Shown one piece after another: positions 24,413 to 32,848 of a stretch of 64,000 bases of DNA. The position numbers and the translations under genes were made by a program. Below the pieces are notes generated by a model. The model was not told where the DNA came from and did no database searches. It saw nothing but the letters and a program-made list of their open reading frames with translations. Source of the stretch: Bremerella sp. TYQ1 (GTDB lineage: Bacteria > Planctomycetota > Planctomycetia > Pirellulales > Pirellulaceae); assembly GCF_020150455.1 (NCBI RefSeq), contig NZ_CP083740.1:4030001-4094000 (forward strand). The letters run 5' to 3'. Position 1 is the stretch's first letter; every line of letters starts with the position of its first letter.

Positions 24413-26875
24413 TTAGTGGTTGAACATGAACTCGCGGGAGTTGAGGACTGCCCAGAAGACATCTTCGAGCCCCCGTTGGCGGTTCTCTTCTTCCTTCAAG
24501 ACCGCTGTCAGCTTCTCTTTTTCAGCCGCCGTAGGCTTTCGGCTAACGCAGCGGATGAAGATTTTGTCGATGATCTGATCGTTGGTCAGTTCTTCCTTAA
24601 TCCACGTTTCGACCAGCTTGCCACGAGCGATTTTGTCTTGCGTTGCCGAGCCATTGAGCATGTGCAGGGCCTGAGACAAAGTCGGCGACGTGGTCGCTTC
24701 GCAGCTACAAACGGTTTCACGCTGGCTGCGTCCGAAGGTGGTCAGGAAGTAGTTCGACGTTTGACCGTCAGCAATCTGAACGGCTCGCGAACCGAGCGGC
24801 AGACCGCGGAACTTCTCATCATGATTCGTTGCCAGGCTAATGCAATCGAGCAGCTGCTCGGCCGAAATGCGGCGAACCTGAGCGTAGGCGAAGTTCTTGG
24901 TATCGGTCTTGTTGCTTTCGTTTGGAACGGTCGTTCGCTGGTAAGCCTTCGAGGCACAAATGTCACGAACCAACTTCTTGAAGTCGTAGTTGTATTCGAT
25001 CAGCTTGTTACCGAGCGTTTCGTACAGTTCTGGGTTCGAGGCTGGATTGCTCACGCGAACGTCGTCGACAGGATCGACAATCCCCACGCCGAAGAAGCTG
25101 GCCCAAATACGGTTGGCAACGCTCGTTGCGAAGTAAGGATTTTCCGGAGCGGTGAGCCACTCGGCCAAGACTTCACGGCGATCGCGATTCTTCATTTCGG
25201 GCTCGACACCACCGAGGAACTTCGGCTGCATCACGCGGTTATCTACCAGGTGACGGACATCGCCGCCGTTTCGATTGTAGATAATTCGCTCGCGGTAATC
25301 TTCGGTGTTCTTACGACCGATCTGCGAGAAGAATGCCGCGAAGCCGTAGTAATCGTCCATCGTCCAACGATCGAACGGATGGTTATGGCACTGGGCACAT
25401 TGGGTTCGCAGACCCATGAAGACTTGCGCGACGTTTTCGGCGGTCTTCAATGTATCGGTTTCGATCTCGTAGTAGTTCGTCGCCGGGTTACTGAACGTTC
25501 CCCCGGAAGCGGACAACAAGTCGCGTACCATTTGATCGAGCGGCACGTCGTTGGAAATCTGTTCGGTCAGCCAGCTGTAATACAGAAAGGCAGACTTGTT
25601 GCTCACACGGTTGGTGCTCTTGATCATCAACAGCTCGGCCCAACGCATGGCCCAGATTTCAGAGAACTCTTTCCGCTCCAACAAGCGATCGACCAGTTTG
25701 GCTCGCTTGTCGGCCGAGTTGTCGGCCATGAACTCGTTGTATTCGTCTTCCGTTGGCAACAGCCCGGTGATGTCGACGGTTGCCCGACGCAGGAATTCTT
25801 CGTCACTGCAAAGACCACTAGGGACGATTCGCAGCTTGTGCAGCTTGGCACCGACTAGCTCGTCGATGTAGTTACCGGCGATCTCTGGCTTTTCGTACTT
25901 CAGTTCTTTCGGCAGAACGATGACCTGACTGCCGACGGTGTGGGTGTCGAAGCGAGCCATGACGAATGCTTCGCCACGCTTTGAAGCGGTGCAGTGACCG
26001 TTCGCATCGACAGGAGCGGAGTTGTCGTTGTTGGACATGAAGACAGCCAAGTCGGTCACGTCACGCGTGGTGCCGTCGGCGTAGAACGCTTTGACGATGA
26101 ACGACTGCTGAGCCCCTTCCCCTTCGAGCACAGCCTTGGGTGGATAGATCTCGATCTTATCGCATCGGGGCACTTCCCCTTCATCTTGCTTGGCACCGGT
26201 TTCCAGCCAACGCAGCAGCGTGGCGTAGTAATCGGAATCTTTCTCGAACAGCTTACCGCCGGTGTGCGGCACGCTGCCAATCGCTTTTTCCAACAGCAAG
26301 CTGGAAGCAGGATCGGCCAGGTTCACACGACGCGTCGCTTGCTCGCGGGTGACTCGGAAGTAGTCGCCGGCCGGGTCGAAACCAAACAGCGACAAGCGGA
26401 AGCCGTCTTTCCCACGAGCCGCCCCATGGCAGCTACCCGTGTTACAGCCGGCACGCATGAAGACCGACATGACGTCTAAGTGAAAGCTGACAGGGCGTTC
26501 TTCGGTTGCCTTTTCAACTTTCACAGGAATGTCGACTTTGTGGCCGGCGTATTCGATTTTGAGTGTCGTTTCCCCATCGGCAACTGGGACGATCAAGTTG
26601 CCGTCTCGCTTGACGTTGCCTTCCGAAGCAAGCGTTGCGGTCGCTTGAGCGGTGACGTCCAGGGTGACGTCATCGTCTCGGGTTGCCACCACGACATAAC
26701 GCTGCGAATCGCGGCTGGTCAGCAGCTCGATCGATTCGGGATAGACGTTGATTTCACGAATGGCGGACTCGGCCTGAGCGGTGGTTGCCGCCAGGCAGAC
26801 GAGCAGCCCACTGACCATCCAATGAGCGGCAGTGAAATGAGCGCCTGAGTAATGAGCGTCAGTGTTACGGGACAC
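24413..26875 (-). CDS. DUF1549/DUF1553 cytochrome-like secreted protein
   Basis: An 820-residue exported protein. The order is: signal peptide (MVSGLLVCLAATTAQA), an Ig-like domain (INVYPESIELLTSRDSQRY), a heme-type motif CNTGSCH (C144, C149, H150, spaced CX4CH rather than CX2CH), a second Ig-like domain (IEIYPPKAVLEGEGAQQSF), the DUF1549 domain (FLRRATVDITGLLPTEDEY, ELLMIKSTNRVSNKSAF), a canonical CAQCHNHPFDRW heme site, and the C-terminal DUF1553 domain (VANRIWASFFGVGIVDPVDD, VRRISAEQLLDC). DUF1549/DUF1553 genes are hallmark planctomycete genes, usually next to DUF1501 genes; their biochemical role is unproven. The N-terminal leader has a short repeat at DNA level (three ATGAGCG-type units). 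Confidence 0.88.
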   Translation of the reverse strand: MSRNTDAHYSGAHFTAAHWMVSGLLVCLAATTAQAESAIREINVYPESIELLTSRDSQRYVVVATRDDDVTLDVTAQATATLASEGNVKRDGNLIVPVADGETTLKIEYAGHKVDIPVKVEKATEERPVSFHLDVMSVFMRAGCNTGSCHGAARGKDGFRLSLFGFDPAGDYFRVTREQATRRVNLADPASSLLLEKAIGSVPHTGGKLFEKDSDYYATLLRWLETGAKQDEGEVPRCDKIEIYPPKAVLEGEGAQQSFIVKAFYADGTTRDVTDLAVFMSNNDNSAPVDANGHCTASKRGEAFVMARFDTHTVGSQVIVLPKELKYEKPEIAGNYIDELVGAKLHKLRIVPSGLCSDEEFLRRATVDITGLLPTEDEYNEFMADNSADKRAKLVDRLLERKEFSEIWAMRWAELLMIKSTNRVSNKSAFLYYSWLTEQISNDVPLDQMVRDLLSASGGTFSNPATNYYEIETDTLKTAENVAQVFMGLRTQCAQCHNHPFDRWTMDDYYGFAAFFSQIGRKNTEDYRERIIYNRNGGDVRHLVDNRVMQPKFLGGVEPEMKNRDRREVLAEWLTAPENPYFATSVANRIWASFFGVGIVDPVDDVRVSNPASNPELYETLGNKLIEYNYDFKKLVRDICASKAYQRTTVPNESNKTDTKNFAYAQVRRISAEQLLDCISLATNHDEKFRGLPLGSRAVQIADGQTSNYFLTTFGRSQRETVCSCEATTSPTLSQALHMLNGSATQDKIARGKLVETWIKEELTNDQIIDKIFIRCVSRKPTAAEKEKLTAVLKEEENRQRGLEDVFWAVLNSREFMFNH

Positions 26876-26964
26876 GGTTGGCTCTCCTTCGGCTCGCGCC
26901 GGTAATCCTGGGGAAGGAATCTTTGAAATCTTAGGGGGATCGAGGGAAACGAAAATGGCGAACG

Positions 26965-29373
26965 TTATTCGCCCATTTCCTTGGCGAGTCGCAGTTGTTC
27001 CAAGCGGCTCAGCGGTCGTTCCGGTTTAGGCTTAGGAGCCTCTTCCTTCTTCGCTTCTGGTTTCGGCTTGGCAGTGGCCACTTTCGGTGGCAGCGGCTTG
27101 TCGACACGCAGTTCAATGTTGCCGTTGGTTTGAATGATCGGCTCTTCGTTTTCAGTCACGGTAATCCGAGCGACGATCGACTTGTGCATGCCGTCCTTCG
27201 CGTCCTTGGAAACTTTGACGTCGAAGACAGCCTCGGTGGCATCGTTCTTCACTTTAATTGGCTCGGCGGTCACACCAGCCGGAAGACCTAGCAACTGCAC
27301 GGTTGCTTCGCCGGGGTATTCTCGCTTCGGTTCCATGCCAACGATGATCTTGGTTTCCTGCCCTTGTTCGCAGGCCGCTTTGTTGAATGCAAAGCCCACC
27401 ACGCGGTCAGCCACTTCCAAGTCGGCAAATGGCGAAGCGACTTCCAGCACGCCGGAAGTTCCCAGGACGCAAATCTTGTGAGTTCCGATCGCGGCACCAC
27501 CGTTGGCGGTCATCGGAATCGAAGCTTCGGTCTTGCCCTTTTCGATCTTGATCGAGCGTGAAGCACCGATGCCGGATGGGTCGTCCAGCAATCGCAAACG
27601 AATTTCACTATCGAAACCTTCGTCGCGGATCGCTTTGACTTTCAACTGCATCGAACCGTCGCGAACGATCGGCACTTTGGGCTGCACAATTTCCAGCTTG
27701 TAGGGCACCTTCTCGACGACGGCGACTGACATGCGATCGGCATCATGCCCCCAGATGTCTCGGTTGTTCTGGCCGCGGACCAACATGCTCCGCTGCTTCA
27801 CGTGCCCTTCAACTTTGATTTCTTCGTTGGTGGGTTTCGCAACGACATCAACCAACTTGCCATTCGGCTTTGCGTCAGGCTTGGCTCGCATCAAGACTTG
27901 TACCTTGTTCGAACTCTCTTCCATTGGGAAGGTGATCACTTCAATCCCTTCCGGTAGGTCGTTGAAGCTCAGGTTCAATTCGCCACGGAAGTTTTCACGA
28001 CGAGCGGTCAGCAGCACGGCCATGTAGTTATCTTGAGGAACGCTCATGGTACGAGCCTTGTAACGCTCCACTTCAGGAATCTCAAGCGTCAGTTCCGGCG
28101 AACGCTGCGTGACTTCCACGCGATAGATATTCAGCGGGTGCCCCGAACCAAGGTGGTCGCGAACTCGCACGATCAAGTCGGTATCTTCTTCTGCTTTCAC
28201 GCGGACATAGCTGTCGATGTTGCCGCCGGTGTCGTCGTTGCCACCGAGACGCTTGTTGTTCGACGCCTGATACACGTCGACAACCGGATCGAGATAAGAT
28301 CGCAGCGCTTCGCGGGCATACACGCGGACATCAAATTCCTGGCCTTTTTTGGCTGGGAACGAGAAGTGGTCGTAATCACCCTTCTCTTCGATCACGCCGC
28401 TGGCCACGCCAGGTCCTTGCATCGGCGTCGTTTCTTTCAGGCTGTTGTTCGGTTCCTTTTCGACCACGCTCGGCAAGCTGGAAACAAACAAGCGGTTCGG
28501 CGAAGGAGCGATGCCGTACTGATCTTCGGCATAGTAGAGAAACTCTCCTTCCTTCTCCGGCAGAACCACTTTCGCGGTTTGCGTGCCGGAAGGATCGCCG
28601 TACCAGGTCACCTCGATTTCTTCCCCTGGCTTGCCGCCGGTCGGGAAAACACCTTTAGGACGTGGGAAGCTACCGACGCTCAGGCGATAGGCACAGTTAC
28701 CATTGCCCCCGTAGCTGCTTTCGCGAACTTGGATGATGTATTTGCCATCTTCCGGAGCCAATAGCGAGCAGAGGCAATCTTGGAACAGCAGCGGTTCGTC
28801 GTCGCTCTTGGCGATCTCGAATCGTTGTTCGTTCAGAATTGCGACGTAAGGGTCGAAGAACGTACGACCGAGACGCAAGCCGGTCAGTTCGGCCGTGATG
28901 CGTTGGCCTTTCTTCGCTTCAACAACGAAGTAGTCGACGTCTTCATTTTGAATGATGCCGTTGACGGTGGTCCCCATCTCGACCGGCTGCGGTTCTTTGA
29001 AGTCGTTGTTTGGTTCTTTCTCTTCGATCTCAGGCAATGCCCCGACGTAGAACAGCACCACATCGCTTAGCCCGGAAGCGGTTCGCAAACGCATCGCGTG
29101 CTGACCGAGACGGCAGTCTGGCGAAACGTTGAGCGTGACTTTGACCTTCTTGTCGTCTTCCGCCTCGATCGATTTCATCGACACGCCAGGCTCGAAGAAC
29201 ATCACCTCTTGGGAGTCCTTCAAGCGATCCCCTCGCAGCAACACTTCGATCTCTTGCCCCCGCTGAAAACCAGCAGGTTCAATCCGCGAAAACGATGGCT
29301 TCGCGGCGAAGATGTCAGCTGAGATCAGCGACGTAGCGACCAAGGCCAATAGAAGAATTTGGAGGCGTTTCAT
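26965..29373 (-). CDS. Secreted protein with PPC-type domains
   Basis: An 802-residue exported protein starting at ATG 29373 (signal QILLLALVATSLISADIFAA). It opens with an IPT/TIG-like domain (FSRIEPAGFQRGQEIEVLLRG). Two pre-peptidase C-terminal (PPC) domains follow, marked by EKEPNNDFKEPQPVEMG with VDYFVVEAKKGQRI, and by EKEPNNSLKETTPMQGPG with YDHFSFPAKKGQEF. The rest is Ig-like beta domains and a Pro/Lys-rich tail (about PKPEAKKEEAPKPKPE). There is no catalytic domain. It sits between the DUF1501 gene and the DUF1549/DUF1553 gene on one strand, a recurrent planctomycete order. Probable role: binding or structural module of the exported complex (inference). Confidence 0.85.
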   Translation of the reverse strand: MKRLQILLLALVATSLISADIFAAKPSFSRIEPAGFQRGQEIEVLLRGDRLKDSQEVMFFEPGVSMKSIEAEDDKKVKVTLNVSPDCRLGQHAMRLRTASGLSDVVLFYVGALPEIEEKEPNNDFKEPQPVEMGTTVNGIIQNEDVDYFVVEAKKGQRITAELTGLRLGRTFFDPYVAILNEQRFEIAKSDDEPLLFQDCLCSLLAPEDGKYIIQVRESSYGGNGNCAYRLSVGSFPRPKGVFPTGGKPGEEIEVTWYGDPSGTQTAKVVLPEKEGEFLYYAEDQYGIAPSPNRLFVSSLPSVVEKEPNNSLKETTPMQGPGVASGVIEEKGDYDHFSFPAKKGQEFDVRVYAREALRSYLDPVVDVYQASNNKRLGGNDDTGGNIDSYVRVKAEEDTDLIVRVRDHLGSGHPLNIYRVEVTQRSPELTLEIPEVERYKARTMSVPQDNYMAVLLTARRENFRGELNLSFNDLPEGIEVITFPMEESSNKVQVLMRAKPDAKPNGKLVDVVAKPTNEEIKVEGHVKQRSMLVRGQNNRDIWGHDADRMSVAVVEKVPYKLEIVQPKVPIVRDGSMQLKVKAIRDEGFDSEIRLRLLDDPSGIGASRSIKIEKGKTEASIPMTANGGAAIGTHKICVLGTSGVLEVASPFADLEVADRVVGFAFNKAACEQGQETKIIVGMEPKREYPGEATVQLLGLPAGVTAEPIKVKNDATEAVFDVKVSKDAKDGMHKSIVARITVTENEEPIIQTNGNIELRVDKPLPPKVATAKPKPEAKKEEAPKPKPERPLSRLEQLRLAKEMGE

Positions 29374-29567
29374 GACAGTACCGCGTCCAGATGAAATGGA
29401 TCGTTGGGGGAGGAAACACAAGCTCGTAGCTGGCAGGAGAACTTGTGATGATAGGCGGGATGACAGGATCGGCCTGAGTTTTGACGCCCAGGCCGACAGT
29501 TTCATTCTAACCTGCGTAGCGCGAAGACGAAGCTTTTTCTCGTTTCGCGCGGCCGGTTTTCGGCATC

Positions 29568-30872
29568 TTAGGCCAGAAGTTCTTTGACGACTTTACCACC
29601 GTCAACGATTTCAATGGGGCGATCGCCAGGAGCCATCAGTTCCTTGTCGGCGACAATACCCAGCTGGTGATACATGGTGGTCGCGAGATCTTCTGGACCG
29701 ACCGGATCGAGTTCCGGTTCGCTGGAAGTCGCATTCGAGGCACCATGGATGTAGCCCTGCTTCAGACCACCACCGGCCAGAGCGACGCTGAAGACCTTTG
29801 GCCAGTGATCGCGACCGGCGTCTTTGTTGATCTTCGGCGTACGGCCGAATTCGGAGGAGACCATGACGAGCGTATCGTCCAGCGTACCGCGGCGATCCAA
29901 GTCGCGAATCAAAGCGGCAAACGCTTGATCGAATTCTGGCACGCGAGCTTTGATGCCGTTGGTGATGTTGTTGTGCATGTCCCAGCCACCATAGGTCATC
30001 GTGACCATGCGGACGCCGGACTCAACCAAACGACGAGCCATCAGCATGCGCTGACCGGCTTGATTGCGGCCATATTCGTCACGCAGCTTGGCATCTTCAG
30101 CGTCGATGTTGAATGCTTCGCGAGCTTCCGGCGACGAAACCAAGCTGTAAGCTCGTTCGTAGAAGGTGTCCATGGCAGCGACCTGGTCCGATTCGTTCTT
30201 CTGAGCGAAGTAATCGTTGACCGCTTCCAAAGCACTACGACGACGGTAGAAGCGAGCTTCATCGACGCCACCGGGGAGGCTCAAGTCGCGAACTTTGAAA
30301 CCACCGCTGGCAGGATCGGAACCGAGCGAGAACGGAGCGAACGACGAGCTCAGGTAGCCAGTCCCGGCGAATTCGTTCGGTACATTCGGGATGCAGACGT
30401 AAGGAGGCAGATTCTTACGAGGACCATATTCGTGGCTCACCACGGCACCGAAGCTTGGGAACTTCAACGCTGGGCTGGGGCGATACCCCGTGAACATGTT
30501 GTGCGTACCACGTTCGTGGGCCGCTTCGCCGTGGCTCATCGAGCGGATGATACACAACTTATCCGCCACTTGAGCGGTGTTTTTGAGGCATTCGCTGAAG
30601 ACTTCGCCGGTGTTGGTTTTGACCGTCTTCATCTCGCCACGGTATTCGATCGGCGAGTATGGCTTCGGATCCCACATTTCCTGCTGAGCAGCACCACCCG
30701 GCAGATAGATATGGATGACGCTTTTCGCTTTCGCTTCGATGAAATCGTAGTCTTTGATTTCCGCTTGGGCTTGCTGCAGGCGGAACATGTCTGACATGCT
30801 CAGCCCCAGGCCAGCGGCGGCACCGACGGTAAGGAAATTACGTCGACTAAGAGGGTTACCCTTGCACTTCAT
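29568..30872 (-). CDS. DUF1501 family protein with Tat signal
   Basis: An alkaline-phosphatase/sulfatase-like fold protein of the DUF1501 family, exported folded through the Tat route (LSRRNFLTVGAAAGLGLS). Family landmarks are VIHIYLPGGAAQQEMWDPKP, a long central domain with HERGTHNMFTGYRPSP, GVRMVTMTYGGWDMHNN, DTLVMVSSEFGRTPKIN and GRDHWPKVFSVALAGGG. The start at ATG 30872 is chosen because GGAGATGG lies six bases upstream; TTG 30887 and ATG 30881 are in frame too. It is the first gene of the cluster with the PPC, DUF1549/1553 and cytochrome-WD40 genes, so its upstream region probably holds the cluster promoter. Substrate unknown. Confidence 0.9.
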   Translation of the reverse strand: MKCKGNPLSRRNFLTVGAAAGLGLSMSDMFRLQQAQAEIKDYDFIEAKAKSVIHIYLPGGAAQQEMWDPKPYSPIEYRGEMKTVKTNTGEVFSECLKNTAQVADKLCIIRSMSHGEAAHERGTHNMFTGYRPSPALKFPSFGAVVSHEYGPRKNLPPYVCIPNVPNEFAGTGYLSSSFAPFSLGSDPASGGFKVRDLSLPGGVDEARFYRRRSALEAVNDYFAQKNESDQVAAMDTFYERAYSLVSSPEAREAFNIDAEDAKLRDEYGRNQAGQRMLMARRLVESGVRMVTMTYGGWDMHNNITNGIKARVPEFDQAFAALIRDLDRRGTLDDTLVMVSSEFGRTPKINKDAGRDHWPKVFSVALAGGGLKQGYIHGASNATSSEPELDPVGPEDLATTMYHQLGIVADKELMAPGDRPIEIVDGGKVVKELLA

Positions 30873-30887
30873 CTTGACCATCTCCAA

Positions 30888-31380
30888 CAGTTTGTTTGGG
30901 TGCGTTCAGCTTATTGGGAATGACTCGAACGTTGGGAAGGTTTCAACAAATTCGAGCAAAACGGAAGGATCCACGTCTGACCCCTAAGGTATGAAGCGCA
31001 AGGGACTGGGACGCGAACAGGTGAACATCCAGCGATCGCCGTTAAACTCGGCAATCTTCAAAAGGCAGGCAAATTTTGGTGGGCAATGGGGTTAATTCCA
31101 ACCTACTTCGGATAGAAGCAGCCTGATCCATTGAGGGGTTAATATAACGAGGCTCTCCCCGATTGTCAAAAGAATTATAACCGTACTAAGACGTTTTACG
31201 CCCTTGACTCTGTTGCCGTAACCTGTGAAATAGTTATCACTTAGAAATACATGATGTCACGAGCCATCAGCAAAATCTTTCGAATTTCTTAGCGCTAGCA
31301 CCGGTTTGTACGTCAGATCACACAGAGATGCCCGTTTTGCCAGTCGTTAGAGATTGCGTGGCGAGTCGTTCCCGATCGGC
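30888..31380. other. Intergenic region upstream of the DUF1501 cluster (about 490 bases)
   Basis: No gene was found. The part 31130-31330 is AT-richer than the surroundings and probably carries the promoter of the DUF1501-led cluster on the minus strand, but I cannot point to defined -35/-10 boxes. The upstream PQQ propeller gene ends at 31381 with no clear terminator hairpin. Confidence 0.4.
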
Positions 31381-32685
31381 CTAACTTGCCGGCACTAAGC
31401 AGTACAAATGGGTCGTCGTTCGCCAAAACAGCCTGCCGTCGGCGAAAACAGGGCTCGCGAAACCTCCACCTTCCAACTGGAATTTCGCGACTTCGTCGAA
31501 GTCTTCCGTCGCGTCAAAGACATACATCGTTCCCTGCTCGTCCGGAACAAGCATGTGATTACCATACCGTGTAAGGGACGAGCTGAAATTGCCGCCGATC
31601 CGCTTTCGAGCGAGTCGATCGCCTGTCGCAGAATCGTAGCAAAGTCCTATGCCATCATCATTTACGGCGAACACTTTATTGTCAAACACCAGCGGCGAGG
31701 GAACGTAGATTCGTTCGCGAGCCTGCCACGCGATGCGGTCGTCGCTTGCGGCTTCTCCTTCCGCCGTTTTGATCCCCAGGACGCCGTTTTGAGGGTAACC
31801 TCCCGTCGAGATAATCATATCTCCTGCCACGGCCGGTGTATTTGCGGTCGTCTTCGCTGGCCCTTTAACGCTCCAGACGATGTCGCCATTCTGGGGGTCG
31901 TAGGCCGATGTCGTGCCGGTTCCACCGACCAGAATCAGGTCTCTTCCGCCGACGGTCGCCAAAATGGGCGTTCCGTAGCTGGGATCGTTGCTCCGACTCA
32001 CCCGCCAGGCGATATCTCCCGTGTCGCGACGCAGAGCCGCTAAAAAGCCGGGCCCATCCGAATCGGCCAGAACAATCACGTACGAGTCGTAAATCACCGG
32101 CGAACTGCCGTATCCGTGCTGACTGCGAAAGGGCCCCGCTTCCTTCTGCCAGACAATCTGCCCTTTCAAGTCCACCGCGGTGACGTACAGCGAGTCTTTC
32201 ACCATAAACGCGGTGAAAACGTAGTTCCCGTCGCTTGCCGGGGTGGTGGAAGCTTGCGAGTTCTTCTGATGCGTCCGCATAAAACCGCCTTGATGGACGG
32301 TGGTCGTCCAAAGCGGCTTGCCCATGGCGGTTTCGTAGCAGACCAGCGACTTGGTCTCTTGCTTTTCGTCGGCAGTTGTCAGCAGAACTTTGTTGCCGAT
32401 CACAATCGGCGAAGAATGCCCTAGCCCCTGGATTTTCGCACTCCAAGCGACATTTGGCTGGCTGCTCCAGTGGAAATCGGCCGGTTCGTCATGCACGATG
32501 CCATCGCGCTGTTCGCCCCGCCACCAGGGCCAACTGTGCGGCGGCACTTCGATCGGATCAACTGCTTGAGCCGCTTCTCCTTGCGGGGCACGTATCTCTT
32601 CGACTGGTTCCTGACGGCAGCCCAGCAGCAGCATCCCAAGCATGCTCGAAAGAACCACGCTCTGGCGAAAACTGACGTGCATCAT
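31381..32685 (-). CDS. PQQ-like beta-propeller lipoprotein
   Basis: A 434-residue outer-face lipoprotein. The leader ends in a lipobox (MLGMLLLGC), so the mature protein begins with a lipid-bearing Cys. Propeller blades carry the usual GxxxxxxxxxxG-W ends: GHSSPIVIGNKVLLTTADE, MGKPLWTTTVHQGG, YGSSPVIYDSYVIVLAD, TGDIAWRVSRSND, NGDIVWSVKGP. No PQQ-dehydrogenase residues can be assigned, so a BamB-like or structural role is as likely as catalysis. The start ATG 32685 is preferred because GGAGAGG lies just upstream. It is divergent from the TPR gene at 32849. Confidence 0.82.
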   Translation of the reverse strand: MMHVSFRQSVVLSSMLGMLLLGCRQEPVEEIRAPQGEAAQAVDPIEVPPHSWPWWRGEQRDGIVHDEPADFHWSSQPNVAWSAKIQGLGHSSPIVIGNKVLLTTADEKQETKSLVCYETAMGKPLWTTTVHQGGFMRTHQKNSQASTTPASDGNYVFTAFMVKDSLYVTAVDLKGQIVWQKEAGPFRSQHGYGSSPVIYDSYVIVLADSDGPGFLAALRRDTGDIAWRVSRSNDPSYGTPILATVGGRDLILVGGTGTTSAYDPQNGDIVWSVKGPAKTTANTPAVAGDMIISTGGYPQNGVLGIKTAEGEAASDDRIAWQARERIYVPSPLVFDNKVFAVNDDGIGLCYDSATGDRLARKRIGGNFSSSLTRYGNHMLVPDEQGTMYVFDATEDFDEVAKFQLEGGGFASPVFADGRLFWRTTTHLYCLVPAS

Positions 32686-32848
32686 GCCTCTCCCGTGTCG
32701 CAAGGCCTTGGCAACTGCCTCTTCGCAAATTGCCGGATCGAAATAAATTCCCTGAATTCTCGTCGTGGCAAGGTCTGCCTAATTGCATAGAATAACATTC
32801 TACGCCAATCCGATTACAAAATGTTCTCACGGAGTTAGATAAAACATC

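Noticed and set aside
23141-25858. A 905-codon open frame on the plus strand
   Set aside because: It is antisense to two well-supported minus-strand genes (cytochrome-WD40 and DUF1549/1553). Its translation has no domain and the composition expected of a shadow frame in GC-biased codons.
26820-26875. Three ATGAGCG-type units at the start of the DUF1549/1553 gene as a mobile or regulatory repeat
   Set aside because: They fall within the coding leader, are few and imperfect, and are best explained by local slippage.
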